Below, one piece after another: positions 34,112-42,950 of a stretch of DNA of 64,000 bases (within the stretch, counting starts at the first letter, position 1; every line of letters begins with the position of its first letter). Below the pieces are notes generated by a model, which was given only the letters and a program-made list of their open reading frames with translations, was not told where the DNA came from and ran no database searches. The position numbers and the translations under genes are program-made. This stretch comes from an uncultured Sphingomonadaceae bacterium (lineage in GTDB: Bacteria; Pseudomonadota; Alphaproteobacteria; Sphingomonadales; Sphingomonadaceae), in assembly GCA_947493195.1 (NCBI GenBank), contig CANLQG010000007.1:1-64000 (forward strand). The letters run 5' to 3'.

Positions 34112-35358
34112 AGCACCTCTGTCAGGAAATGGATGGTCAGGCCCACCAGCCCGCCAACCAGTGTGCCGTTGATACGGATGAACTGCAGGTCGCGGCCCAC
34201 TGCGCGCTCGATCCGCATCGTGATGGTGCTGGCATCCCAGCTTTTCACCGTTGTCGAAACCAGGCTGACGATCTGCTCGCCATAGCGATTGACCACGCCC
34301 ACCAGCGTGCGCCGGGCGAAGCGGTTCACCTGCAATTGCAGCCCCGGATCGCCCTGCAAGGTCTTGCCCAGTTCGGCCAGCGAATGACCGACTTCGCCGC
34401 TCATCTTCTTGTCGGGATTGCGGATATTGTCGATCAGCGAGCGGCGCAGGCGCTCCCACACACCCATCCACCAGACGGCGACAGCGGGATTGTTGAGAAG
34501 GTCGACCTTCATCCGCTCCACCTTGGCGCGGGTTTCGGGATCGTGCTGCAGGTCGCGCGCGAGCTTCTCCAGCCCTTCCTGCACCTTGGCGCGCAGCGGA
34601 TGGTCGGGGTTGACCAGAATTTCTGCAAGCAGGCGGTACAGGCCATCGAGTACCGAGTTGGCCAGTCGTCCGTCGAGGCCAGTCCAGCGGATGATCGAAT
34701 TGGCGCGCTCCTGCACCATGTCGCGCACCATGTCCTCGTTGTCTTCCAGCGTGAGGCCGGCCCAGCGAATCAGCGAATCCATCAGCGGACGGTGGCGATT
34801 GTCGGCAATGGCAGCTTCCAGCATCTTGCCCAGCAATGGCGCCACATCCAGCTTCTCAGCCTGCCGTGCCAGTCCCGCCTTTACCTGCAACCCCAGCCTT
34901 TCGGGATCGAGCGATTCGAGCAGTTCGACGAACAGGCCCGCCGCGCCAGCGCGCAAACGCCCCTCGGTGTCGTCGCCGCGCTTCACCAGGAAATCGCCTG
35001 CAGCCTTCGCCACATTCATGTCGCGCATGCGCCGCGCCACCACGATCGGGGTGAGGAAGTTGGAGCGCAGGAACTGCGCCATCGTATCGGCAATCCTGTC
35101 CTTGTTCTCGGGAATGATCGCGGTGTGCGGAATGGGAATGCCCAGCGGGTGACGGAACAGCGCCGTGACGGCGAACCAGTCGGCCAGCCCGCCCACCATT
35201 GCGGCCTCGGCAAAGGCGTGGACATAGCCCCAGGCCGGATGGACCGTCAGCATATTGTGGGCGAGCAGGAAGATCGCCGCCATCGCCACCAGCAGCAGCG
35301 TGGCGGTGATGCGCATGCGGCGCGCCCGATCGGGCGGCAAGGCAGCGCCGCCCTGCAT
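34108..35358 (-). CDS. DUF445-family membrane protein (YjiN-like)
   Basis: 416 residues. Two N-terminal hydrophobic segments (about 15-35 and 40-60) with AMVGGLADWFAVTALFRHPLGIPIPHTAIIP, the DUF445 hallmark, then long amphipathic helices and a C-terminal membrane segment (LVGLTIHFL). Function unknown. It begins 13 bases after the RND permease stop on the same strand and is coupled to the GNAT gene. Confidence 0.85.
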   Translation of the reverse strand: MQGGAALPPDRARRMRITATLLLVAMAAIFLLAHNMLTVHPAWGYVHAFAEAAMVGGLADWFAVTALFRHPLGIPIPHTAIIPENKDRIADTMAQFLRSNFLTPIVVARRMRDMNVAKAAGDFLVKRGDDTEGRLRAGAAGLFVELLESLDPERLGLQVKAGLARQAEKLDVAPLLGKMLEAAIADNRHRPLMDSLIRWAGLTLEDNEDMVRDMVQERANSIIRWTGLDGRLANSVLDGLYRLLAEILVNPDHPLRAKVQEGLEKLARDLQHDPETRAKVERMKVDLLNNPAVAVWWMGVWERLRRSLIDNIRNPDKKMSGEVGHSLAELGKTLQGDPGLQLQVNRFARRTLVGVVNRYGEQIVSLVSTTVKSWDASTITMRIERAVGRDLQFIRINGTLVGGLVGLTIHFLTEVL

Positions 35359-35371
35359 CGTCAGGTCGCCC

Positions 35372-38300
35372 TTACTCCGCAGGCTGGGTCTCCGCCGCCG
35401 AAGGGCGCTCGTCCCCCGGCTTATAGGTCAGCAGCCGATCGCGCAGCCAGGGGCCGAGCTTCTTCTCCAGGCCGTCCGCCAGGCTGAAACCGGCAGGTAC
35501 GATCAGCAGGGTGAGGAAGGTGGACAGGATCAGGCCGCCGATCACCACGATACCCATCGGCTGGCGGAACGCGCCATCGCCGGACAGCGAGAGAGCGGTG
35601 GGGACCATCCCCGCCGTCATGGCGACGGTGGTCATCACGATGGGCTGCGCGCGCTTGTGACCTGCATCGATGATCGCCGCGAGCTTTTCCGTACCGGCGT
35701 CCATCGATTCGATTGCGAAGTCGATCAGCAGGATCGAGTTCTTCGCCACGATACCCAGCAACATCAGCATGCCGATGAAGACCGGGAGCGAGATGGGAAG
35801 CGGCTGGCCTGTGGTAACGACTCCGACAAGCACCAGCGCCAGGAACCCGCCCAGGGGTGCCAGCAGCAGCGAGCTCATGTTCACCAGCGGCGAAACGACC
35901 CGCCGGTAGAGCAGAACAAGCACCGCAAAGACCAGCAACAGGCCGGTAATCACGGCGGTGATGAAATTGTTGATGAGATCGGCTTGCCATTCGTCGGCCC
36001 CCACCGGCGCGTTGGAGACGCCGGTCGGCAGGTTGGTCATGACAGGCAGCGCGTTGATTGCATTCAGGACGGTGCCGCGCGCAACACCGGGGGCGACGTC
36101 CACCCCTACGAAGACGCGGCGCGCCTGGTTGTAGCGCTGAATCGAGGTCGGCCCCATGCCCAGCGAGATTTCGGCCACCCGGCTGAGCGGAACCGAGCCG
36201 CCGGTCGCCGTGGGAACCGGCAGGTTCTCGATAGTGGAAAGGCTCCGCCTGTCGTTCTCGGCCAGCCTGACGCGGATGGGAATCTGGCGATCGGATAGCG
36301 AGAACTTGGCCGCGTTCTGGTCGATATCGCCCAACGTCGCAATGCGGATCGCCTGGCTGAGCGCACTGGTGGTGACACCAAGGCTGGATGCCAGGTCCTC
36401 GCGCGGCTCGATGATCAGCTCTGGCCGCTGGAGATCGTAATCGATGCGGGGCGCAACGGCGCCCTCGACGGTTTCCATCTGGTCCACCAAGACGGACGCC
36501 GTGTCGTACAGCAATTCCGGATCGGAACCCGACAGCATGATCGAAATGGCACGGCCCGTGCCGCCGCCGCCGCCCTGGTTGTTCTGGAAGTTGACACGGG
36601 CATCGGGAATATCCTGCAGCACGGGCGTCAGCTCACGCTCGAAATCCAGGCTGGTGCGCTCGCGGTCGTCGCGGAAGACAAGGCTGATACGGCCGGATCC
36701 CTCGTTCGCGATGCCGAGCGCCAGAGCAACTTCCTGCTCCTCGCTCAGTCGCGCGGAGATACGATCCACCACCGCCTCCGTCTGTTCCAGCGTGGTGCCG
36801 GGCACCATGGCGATCGAAACGCGCGAGAAGTCGCTGTCACCATCGGGGAAAAACTGCTGCGGGATGCTGGCGGCCACCAGCACGGTGAGAATCAGCGCCA
36901 CGAAACCGATCAGCATCATCCACACGCGGTGATCCAGGAACCGCGCGGCCATGAAGCGCGCGCGCTGGCTGAAATGGCTGGAGAAACCGCTGAGACGGCC
37001 AATGATGAGGCCTATCCCCATGTTGATCAGTCCGCCCAAGACGTAGGCGGGCAGCGCCAGCAGGGCCAGCGTTCCGACCGACGGCAGCGCGATGGCCTGT
37101 TCCGCCTCGGCCACCGCAGCCGCGCCTTGCGCAGCCTCTCCGCCACCAGAGGCGGTGCCAATCAGCGAAGGCAGCACCAGCAGCACGAAGTAACCGGTGA
37201 GAAGGGCGAGCAGGTGATAGAACCAGCGCGTGTGGACGTGGCCGTATTCGGCCCGCTTCCTGTTGAACGTGGTGGTGTCCAGCGACCAGCGCAGCACCCG
37301 CATGTAAGTGTCCATTGCGCGGCCTTCGCCGTGCTCCGCGTGCCCCTTGGCCTTGAGGAAATAGGCCGCTGCCATTGGCGTGATCATCCGCGCGACAGCC
37401 AGGCTCACGAGCACGGCGGCAACCACGGTCAGGCCGAAGTTCTTGAAGAATTCGCCCGAAATGCCCGGCATCAGCGCCACCGGCAGGAACACGGCGACGA
37501 TACAGAAGGTGGTCGCCACCACCGGCAGGCCGATTTCGTCAGCAGCATCGATCGATGCCTGGTAGGCACTTTTGCCCATGCGCATGTGGCGCACGATGTT
37601 CTCGATCTCCACGATGGCATCGTCAACAAGGACACCGGCCACCAGACCCAGCGCAAGCAGGGACATGGTGTTCAGCGTGAAGCCGAACATGTCGATGAAC
37701 CAGAAGGTGGGAATGGCGGAAAGCGGAATGGCCAGCGCCGCGATGATCGTGGCGCGCCAGTCGCGCAGGAACAGAAACACCACGACAACCGCCAGCAGCG
37801 CCCCTTCAACCAGCAGCGCCATCGAGCTTTCGTATTCGCTGCGGGTGTAGTCCACTTCGGTAAACAGGCGAGTGAACCTAACGCCGGGGTTGGCTTCCTC
37901 GATCTCTTGCAGCACATCCACCGCGTCATCGTAGACGCTGACGTCGCTTTCCCCGCGCGCACGAGTAATCGAGAAGGTGACGACCTGCTTGCCGTTGAGT
38001 TTTGCCAGTGTCCTGATCTCGCCGAAGGAATCCCGGACCGTGGCGATATCGGCAAGCTTTACTGTGCGGCCGCCACCCAGCGCGATCTGCGCCTGCGACA
38101 GTTCGTAGGCATCTTCCGCGTTGCCCAGCACGCGCACCGACTGGCGCGATCCCGCGATTTCAGCCTGTCCGCCGGCTGCGTTGATGTTGAGCTGGCGCAG
38201 GGCAGCGTTCACCTGGCTAGCGGTGACCCCCAGGGACTGCATCCGGCCCGGATCGAGGATGACGAGGATTTCGCGATCGACACCGCCGCTGCGGGTGACT

Positions 38301-38827
38301 TCGGCCAAGCCTTCGACGGTCAGCAACTGCTTGGTGACAGTGTCGTCGATGAACCAGCTCAATTGCTCCAGCGTCATGTCGTCCGCGGCGACACCGAACG
38401 AGACGATGGGCTGCGAACTGGTCTGCTGCTTGAACACGCGCGGCTCAAGAATGCCGTCGGGCAGCTCGCCGCGGATGTTGTCGATCTCGCTCTTCACCTC
38501 GTTGGTGGCTTCGGCAATGTCAGTGCCGATGGCGAATTCGATGACTGTCTGGGAATTGCCCTCACTGGCGGTCGAGCGAATCGTTTCCACGCCGTCCAGC
38601 GTCTGCACCGCGGATTCCACGCGCTGGGTGATCTGGTTCTCGACTTCCGGCGGGGCCGCGCCGGGTTGCGAGATGGAGATGATCACCACCGGGAATTCGA
38701 TATCCGGCTGGTTCTGCACTTCCATGTCCTGGAAGGCGAAGATGCCGGCCAGCATCAGGCCGAAGAAAGCCAGTATGGGGACGATCGGGTTGCGGATCGA
38801 CCAGGCAGAGATCTGCGAGAAATCCAT
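35372..38827 (-). CDS. RND-family efflux permease (HAE1 type) with an extra membrane block
   Basis: 1151 residues, about 100 longer than AcrB-like permeases. Standard parts are visible: TM1 (about 12-30), periplasmic porter loop, the TM4 Asp pair in VLVDDAIVEIENI (proton relay), and a second half beginning HRVWMMLIGFVALILTV (about 632-650) with the ISLPVFIGMLMLLGIVAKNSILLIDFA segment. Between the two halves (about 495-630) lies an insert with two further hydrophobic stretches (LLALLTGYFVLLVL and LALLALPAYVLGGLINMGIGL). It lies eight bases after the fusion-protein gene; no outer-membrane factor gene is adjacent. Confidence 0.93.
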   Translation of the reverse strand: MDFSQISAWSIRNPIVPILAFFGLMLAGIFAFQDMEVQNQPDIEFPVVIISISQPGAAPPEVENQITQRVESAVQTLDGVETIRSTASEGNSQTVIEFAIGTDIAEATNEVKSEIDNIRGELPDGILEPRVFKQQTSSQPIVSFGVAADDMTLEQLSWFIDDTVTKQLLTVEGLAEVTRSGGVDREILVILDPGRMQSLGVTASQVNAALRQLNINAAGGQAEIAGSRQSVRVLGNAEDAYELSQAQIALGGGRTVKLADIATVRDSFGEIRTLAKLNGKQVVTFSITRARGESDVSVYDDAVDVLQEIEEANPGVRFTRLFTEVDYTRSEYESSMALLVEGALLAVVVVFLFLRDWRATIIAALAIPLSAIPTFWFIDMFGFTLNTMSLLALGLVAGVLVDDAIVEIENIVRHMRMGKSAYQASIDAADEIGLPVVATTFCIVAVFLPVALMPGISGEFFKNFGLTVVAAVLVSLAVARMITPMAAAYFLKAKGHAEHGEGRAMDTYMRVLRWSLDTTTFNRKRAEYGHVHTRWFYHLLALLTGYFVLLVLPSLIGTASGGGEAAQGAAAVAEAEQAIALPSVGTLALLALPAYVLGGLINMGIGLIIGRLSGFSSHFSQRARFMAARFLDHRVWMMLIGFVALILTVLVAASIPQQFFPDGDSDFSRVSIAMVPGTTLEQTEAVVDRISARLSEEQEVALALGIANEGSGRISLVFRDDRERTSLDFERELTPVLQDIPDARVNFQNNQGGGGGTGRAISIMLSGSDPELLYDTASVLVDQMETVEGAVAPRIDYDLQRPELIIEPREDLASSLGVTTSALSQAIRIATLGDIDQNAAKFSLSDRQIPIRVRLAENDRRSLSTIENLPVPTATGGSVPLSRVAEISLGMGPTSIQRYNQARRVFVGVDVAPGVARGTVLNAINALPVMTNLPTGVSNAPVGADEWQADLINNFITAVITGLLLVFAVLVLLYRRVVSPLVNMSSLLLAPLGGFLALVLVGVVTTGQPLPISLPVFIGMLMLLGIVAKNSILLIDFAIESMDAGTEKLAAIIDAGHKRAQPIVMTTVAMTAGMVPTALSLSGDGAFRQPMGIVVIGGLILSTFLTLLIVPAGFSLADGLEKKLGPWLRDRLLTYKPGDERPSAAETQPAE

Positions 38828-38835
38828 CGGGTTGC

Positions 38836-40029
38836 TCAGCTTTCGCCCTGGGTGACCGGTCGCACCTGCTCACCCTCGGTCAGGAAGCCGCCGGCGCGCA
38901 GCACCACGCGCTCGTTACCCTGCAGGCCGGAGGCGACAACGATGCCTTCATCGCTGATCGAGCCCACTTCGATGGGGCGGCGCACAACCTTGTTGTCGGA
39001 ATCGACGATGTAGACATAACTGCCGCGATCGTCGGAGAGGATCGCGCTTTCGGGCAGGCGCGGAGCGACCACCGTCTCGCTGGCGAGTTCGATGCTGGCA
39101 AAGCCGCCGGGCCGCAGGGCCGAATCGTAGCCGAGCGCGCAGCGGGCCGTGCCCTGGCGCGTCTGTTCGTCGATGACTGGCGATTTCTGCCACACGCTGC
39201 AGGTGAACTGCTGTTCGGTGCCCACCGGGGTTACCGTGCCCTGCGTGCCAACATTGATCGCGTCGAGCTCGGCCTCCCCGATCCGGGCGAGCAGTTCCAT
39301 CTCGCCGCCGCGGGCGATGCTGAACAGCGTGCCGGAACCGGGGCTGACCACCTGGCCCGGTTCTACGTTACGGGTAAGCACAAGGCCTGCAGCCGGGGCG
39401 ACGATGTTGAGCTGGGCGTTGCGCGCACGGCGCTCGCCCAATTGCGCGCGGGCTACCTGCACGCGGGCAACGGCGGCATCGCGCGTAGCGGTAAGGCGAT
39501 CGATATCGGCCTGGCTGATGAAGCCGCGCTCCACCAGTTGCAGGGCGCGGTCGAGATTGGCCTGTGCAAGGTCCGCATCGGCCTGCGCCACTTCGATCTG
39601 CGCGCTCTGCGCCGATTCCTGCTGGCTCTGCACCGAGCGGTCGATCACGGCGAGCACTTGGCCCGCATTCACCCAGTCGCCCGGCTCCACCGTCACGGAG
39701 ACCACGCGGCCACCTTCGCCGACGACACCAATAGGCATTTCGCGGCGCGCGGCGAGGGTGCCGGTGGCATTGATAACGCCTTGCAGCGTGCCCGCACCCG
39801 GCGCCAGTACCGTTACGGCAGGGGTGGTCGCACCGTCCGTCGCGGCGAAAGGCGCTTCCTCCTCGCCGCCGGACAGCAACAGGGCGGCGATGATCGCGCC
39901 GCCGACCAGGATTGCTAGCACGATCCACATCTTCTTGCGGCGCTGACGCGAATCCTCGCTGCCCGGCTCGTCGCCCGGCATCGTGCGGTCTTCGGTGTCG
40001 CTCATGTCGACGCGTGTCTCATAATTCAT
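38836..40029 (-). CDS. RND efflux periplasmic adaptor (membrane fusion protein)
   Basis: 397 residues. A cytosolic N-terminus of about 35 residues, one transmembrane helix (about 36-54), then the adaptor fold: lipoyl half-motifs (GVVGEGGRVVSVTVEPGDWV and NIVAPAAGLVLTRNVEPGQVV) flanking a helical hairpin (about 135-205), beta-barrel and membrane-proximal domains. It links the permease to an outer-membrane channel. ATG 40029 has GAGGC upstream. Substrate unknown; no regulator gene is next to it. Confidence 0.93.
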   Translation of the reverse strand: MNYETRVDMSDTEDRTMPGDEPGSEDSRQRRKKMWIVLAILVGGAIIAALLLSGGEEEAPFAATDGATTPAVTVLAPGAGTLQGVINATGTLAARREMPIGVVGEGGRVVSVTVEPGDWVNAGQVLAVIDRSVQSQQESAQSAQIEVAQADADLAQANLDRALQLVERGFISQADIDRLTATRDAAVARVQVARAQLGERRARNAQLNIVAPAAGLVLTRNVEPGQVVSPGSGTLFSIARGGEMELLARIGEAELDAINVGTQGTVTPVGTEQQFTCSVWQKSPVIDEQTRQGTARCALGYDSALRPGGFASIELASETVVAPRLPESAILSDDRGSYVYIVDSDNKVVRRPIEVGSISDEGIVVASGLQGNERVVLRAGGFLTEGEQVRPVTQGES

Positions 40030-40201
40030 CGGCGTATTGCCTCTATCTGGCGGCGCGGGAAGAGTATCACAGGGGTGCGACCCGCGCGAGCGGCCCCTAT
40101 GGCCGTGCCCGCGCGCCATAGCCCCTTAATGACGCAGCGCGCAATGCGGGCCTCTGCCAAGGCCCGATGGTGTCCGATGAAATGTGACCGTCCAGTCGCT
40201 T

Positions 40202-40237
40202 CAAAGGGGCGGAAAGCCTTGGCCTTCCGCCCCTTTG
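40202..40237 (-). terminator. Strong hairpin between glsB-like gene and RND operon
   Basis: A perfect 13-base stem, CAAAGGGGCGGAA (40202-40214) with TTCCGCCCCTTTG (40225-40237). It lies downstream of the glsB-like gene and upstream of the RND operon on the minus strand. T-runs are short. The rest of 40030-40270 shows nothing else I can name. Confidence 0.65.
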
Positions 40238-40270
40238 GGCAAATTGTATCATTTTGTAGTCGCGTGCGAG

Positions 40271-40537
40271 TTAGCGCACCCGGCCACGCTGGACCAGGTT
40301 GACGATGGCCAGCAGCACGATGGCACCGACGATCGCGATGATCAGGCCCGTCAGCGAAAATTCCTGCACACTGCCGCTAACGCCAAGCAGCGGACCGGCG
40401 ATAAGATTGCCGATGATCGAGCCAATGCAGCCCACGACGATATTCCAGAAAATCCCCATCGACGCATTGCGATTCATCACCATGCTGGCCAGCCAGCCGG
40501 CGATGCCGCCCACGATAAGTGCGATAATCCAACCCAT
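40271..40537 (-). CDS. GlsB/YeaQ/YmgE-family stress membrane protein
   Basis: 88 residues with three glycine-rich hydrophobic segments (GWIIALIVGGIAGWLASMVM, FWNIVVGCIGSIIGNLIAGP, GLIIAIVGAIVLLAIVNLV) typical of transglycosylase-associated/GlsB proteins. Function is unknown but family members are commonly stress-induced. ATG 40537 follows GGAGGAATATA, a strong ribosome site. An exact sigma-EcfG-type promoter lies 50-75 bases upstream. Confidence 0.92.
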   Translation of the reverse strand: MGWIIALIVGGIAGWLASMVMNRNASMGIFWNIVVGCIGSIIGNLIAGPLLGVSGSVQEFSLTGLIIAIVGAIVLLAIVNLVQRGRVR

Positions 40538-40585
40538 TATATTCCTCCTTCGAGAGTCCCCCTTGAGCGGGGATACGAAAGAGAA

Positions 40586-40610
40586 AACGCCGCCAGATGG
40601 GCGACGTTCC
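40586..40610 (-). promoter_or_regulatory. sigma-EcfG-type promoter for the glsB-like gene
   Basis: On the minus strand GGAAC (40610-40606), 16-base spacer, CGTT (40589-40586): an exact consensus match. The start of transcription would be about 40 bases before ATG 40537. Confidence 0.75.
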
Positions 40611-40673
40611 GGGCGAAATGTGCGGTGAAGCGTAAAAGTCCCGCAAAACGGGAGATTCACGCGCTTTTGGGTG

Positions 40674-40973
40674 TCAATATTTCAGCTGGCGCTCGTAAAG
40701 GTCGCGGTAATGCTGGATGCGGGTGACGCGCAGGCCCTGCATGCCCGAACGGTCGACGGCGCGCTGCCAGCCGGCAAATTCCTCGAGCGTGAGATTGTAC
40801 CGCTCCAGCACCTCGTCGATGGTCAGCAGACCGCCGTTGACCGCAGCGACCACCTCTGCCTTGCGGCGCACGACCCAGCGCTTCGTCTTTGGCGACGGCA
40901 GATCGTCGACGGTCAGCGGCTCTCCGAGAGGGCCGATGACCTGCGCTGGACGGATTTTCTGGTTCTCGATCAT
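40674..40973 (-). CDS. sciP: SciP-like CtrA inhibitory protein (DUF1153)
   Basis: 99 residues matching DUF1153: VIGPLGEPLTVDDLPSPKTKRWVVRRKAEVVAAV, then GGLLTIDEVLERYNLTLEEFAGWQ and GLRVTRIQHYR. In Caulobacter, SciP binds the master regulator CtrA and blocks its activation of target promoters. ATG 40973 overlaps the stop of the upstream gene (ATGA), so both are made from one transcript. A CtrA-box-like site stands ahead of that operon, consistent with CtrA controlling its own inhibitor. Confidence 0.92.
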   Translation of the reverse strand: MIENQKIRPAQVIGPLGEPLTVDDLPSPKTKRWVVRRKAEVVAAVNGGLLTIDEVLERYNLTLEEFAGWQRAVDRSGMQGLRVTRIQHYRDLYERQLKY

Positions 40974-41305
40974 GTATTTCCTCGGGTGGCCGTATCGCGG
41001 TCAGCGCGTGAGAAGTGTTTTGCCGTACGGCCTTTGCAATTGCCTAAATCATCAGGGTTAACATCACGTTGGTCGTAGCCATGCCTGAAGCCACCGGGTT
41101 GCGATGCCAGGTGCCGCGCCGATTCCGCATCGAAGCTGGCCAGCACGCAATCGTCGGTTATCGCCAGCTCCGCACGCAGTTCGCGCGCGGCGGCAAGGCG
41201 GGCGGTCAGGTCGGCCCAGTTCAGCTCGCACAGCGGGTTTTCCGCGGTGTCGCCAGCGACGGAACTGCGCGAGTCGGGCGCGGGGATGGGATTTCCTTCG
41301 AACAT
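40970..41305 (-). CDS. Hypothetical protein coupled to sciP
   Basis: 111 residues, soluble, no family I can name with confidence. The N-terminus reads MFEGNPIPAPDS, the middle NWADLTARLAAARELRAEL is probably helical, and the C-terminal third VNPDDLGNCKGRT is followed by a polar tail. Reading-frame bias and the ATGA overlap with sciP support a real gene. ATG 41305 is chosen; an upstream ATG/GTG-type start (41335) is less likely. It may simply be a neighbour or may modulate the SciP/CtrA pathway; only context suggests the latter. Confidence 0.7.
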   Translation of the reverse strand: MFEGNPIPAPDSRSSVAGDTAENPLCELNWADLTARLAAARELRAELAITDDCVLASFDAESARHLASQPGGFRHGYDQRDVNPDDLGNCKGRTAKHFSRADRDTATRGNT

Positions 41306-41353
41306 GAAGGCATTCCATAATCCAGGAACCGTCAAGAACCGGTAAAGCGCGCC

Positions 41354-41368
41354 TTAACCGAACCTTGA
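41354..41368 (-). promoter_or_regulatory. CtrA-box-like site upstream of the sciP operon
   Basis: Plus-strand TTAA (41354-41357), seven bases, TTGA (41365-41368); the CtrA consensus is TTAA-N7-TTAA, so there is one mismatch. It lies about 50 bases before the start of the sciP-coupled gene and also upstream of mnmA on the other strand. Confidence 0.5.
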
Positions 41369-41407
41369 AGGGTGGATGCGGGGTTTTGCCGTGGCATCCG
41401 CTCGTGT

Positions 41408-42574
41408 ATGGGCGCAGCCACAATGTCCCGCACTGCCGACCTTCCCGCTTCGGTTAACGCCGAGCAGCTTTTCGACCTGCCGCGTCCTGCGTCCGAATGC
41501 CGCATCGTCGTGGCCATGTCGGGCGGCGTCGATTCCTCGGTCGTCGCCGCGCTGGCCGCACGCAGCGGCGCGGAAGTGGTGGGCATCACTTTGCAGCTCT
41601 ACGATTACGGTGCCGCGACCGGGCGCAAGGGTGCCTGCTGCGCGGGCGACGACATTCGCGATGCGCAGATGGTGGCCGATCGCCTCGGCATCGCGCACTA
41701 TGTGTTCGACCACGAAAGCTCGTTCCGCGAGGAAGTGGTGGAGACCTTCGCCGACGAATATCTCGCCGGGCGAACGCCGATCCCCTGCATCCGTTGCAAC
41801 ATGGGTCCGAAATTCACGGACCTCCTGCGCATGGCGAAGGAATTGGGCGCGGATTGCCTTGCGACAGGGCACTACGTTCGCCGTGTGCCGACAGAGCACG
41901 GGCCGCAACTGCATCGCGCGCTGGATCCCGCGCGCGACCAGTCCTATTTCCTTTATGCCACTACGGAAAAGCAGCTTGATTTCCTGCGCTTCCCGCTGGG
42001 CGGCCTGCCCAAGAGCGAGGTTCGCACCATTGCCGAGGAATTCGGACTGGTGGTGGCGAACAAGCCCGACAGCCAGGACATCTGCTTCGTGCCCGATGGC
42101 GACTATGCCAAAATCGTGAAAGCCATGCGTCCCGAAGGAGGACGCGCTGGCGACATCGTCCATGCCGAAACGGGCGACGTGCTGGGGCAGCATCCCGGTA
42201 TTATCCATTATACCGTGGGCCAGCGCCGAGGGCTGGAGATCGGTGGCCAGCCGGAACCGCTCTATGTCGTCGGCCTCGATCCCGAAGCGGCGCAGGTGCT
42301 CGTGGGCCCGAAGCGTATGCTGGCGGTGAACGCTGCGCAGGTGATCGAGACCAACCGCATCGGCCCCCTGCCTGACGTGCCGCTGACAGCGAAGGTACGC
42401 TCGATGGCGAAGCCGGTCCCGGTTACGCTCGAAGGGCCGCTGGGCGAAGGCGCGGAAGTGACCATTCGTTTTGTCGATCCCGAATTCGGCGTGGCGCCCG
42501 GACAGGCAGCCGTGATCTATGCCGAAGACCGCGTAGTGGGCGGCGGCTGGATCGAACGGACCGAGAAGGCCTAG
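41408..42574 (+). CDS. mnmA: tRNA-specific 2-thiouridylase
   Basis: About 388 residues. PP-loop SGGVDSS (about 38-44) binds ATP; the catalytic cysteines are in CIRCN and SQDICFV. It inserts sulfur at U34 of Glu, Lys and Gln tRNAs. ATG 41408 is preferred; the ATG at 41423 is also possible. Its stop overlaps that of the convergent 115-residue protein by four bases. Confidence 0.96.
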   Translation: MGAATMSRTADLPASVNAEQLFDLPRPASECRIVVAMSGGVDSSVVAALAARSGAEVVGITLQLYDYGAATGRKGACCAGDDIRDAQMVADRLGIAHYVFDHESSFREEVVETFADEYLAGRTPIPCIRCNMGPKFTDLLRMAKELGADCLATGHYVRRVPTEHGPQLHRALDPARDQSYFLYATTEKQLDFLRFPLGGLPKSEVRTIAEEFGLVVANKPDSQDICFVPDGDYAKIVKAMRPEGGRAGDIVHAETGDVLGQHPGIIHYTVGQRRGLEIGGQPEPLYVVGLDPEAAQVLVGPKRMLAVNAAQVIETNRIGPLPDVPLTAKVRSMAKPVPVTLEGPLGEGAEVTIRFVDPEFGVAPGQAAVIYAEDRVVGGGWIERTEKA

Positions 42575-42918
42575 CCTTCCCAGCGTTCCAGCACGCAGCC
42601 GTATCCTTCGCGATAGGTCGCCGTGGTGCTTTCCACCAGCGGGATGCGCGCGGTGACGCTTTGCGCAGCCTCGTCCTCGCTCAGCCACACGGCCTCCATG
42701 CCCGGGATCAGGTCATCCCCGCACTGGGCGAATTCACGTCCGCCGACGAACCGGCAAGAACAGGCGGTTTTCGCCGCGTAGCTTGTCCCCGCCTGCGCGT
42801 AACCGTTTATCACGTCGCCGTAATACCACGCCGCGCCGCCGATGATCAGGGCAACGGTGACGAGCAGCTTGAGCCACGGGGTGCGGCGTTTGTCGCCAGC
42901 CAGTTTTGCGGTTGCCAT
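42571..42918 (-). CDS. Hypothetical single-pass protein with cysteine-rich motif
   Basis: 115 residues. One N-terminal membrane helix (about 16-34) is followed by a periplasmic domain with [14 protein letters not shown] and a final Cys in GYGCVLERW. Four conserved-looking cysteines suggest disulfides or metal binding. The rest ([21 protein letters not shown]) is unrecognised. It stands 32 bases from the divergent serine hydrolase gene, with which it may share a promoter region. Function unknown. Confidence 0.75.
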   Translation of the reverse strand: MATAKLAGDKRRTPWLKLLVTVALIIGGAAWYYGDVINGYAQAGTSYAAKTACSCRFVGGREFAQCGDDLIPGMEAVWLSEDEAAQSVTARIPLVESTTATYREGYGCVLERWEG

Positions 42919-42950
42919 TTGCCGGATCCTGCAGGAAAGGGTGGGCGCCG

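Noticed and set aside
33967..35487. Plus-strand open frame of 506 codons
   Set aside because: Antisense to DUF445 and flanking genes; His/Gln-rich shadow composition.
36929..39013. Plus-strand open frame of 694 codons
   Set aside because: Antisense to the RND permease; composition and lack of start signal mark it as shadow.
41058..41072. Second CtrA-like site TTAA-N7-TTGG within the sciP-coupled gene
   Set aside because: Two mismatches and a coding location; not supported.
41354..42688. Minus-strand open frame of 444 codons
   Set aside because: Antisense to mnmA, which carries PP-loop and catalytic Cys motifs.
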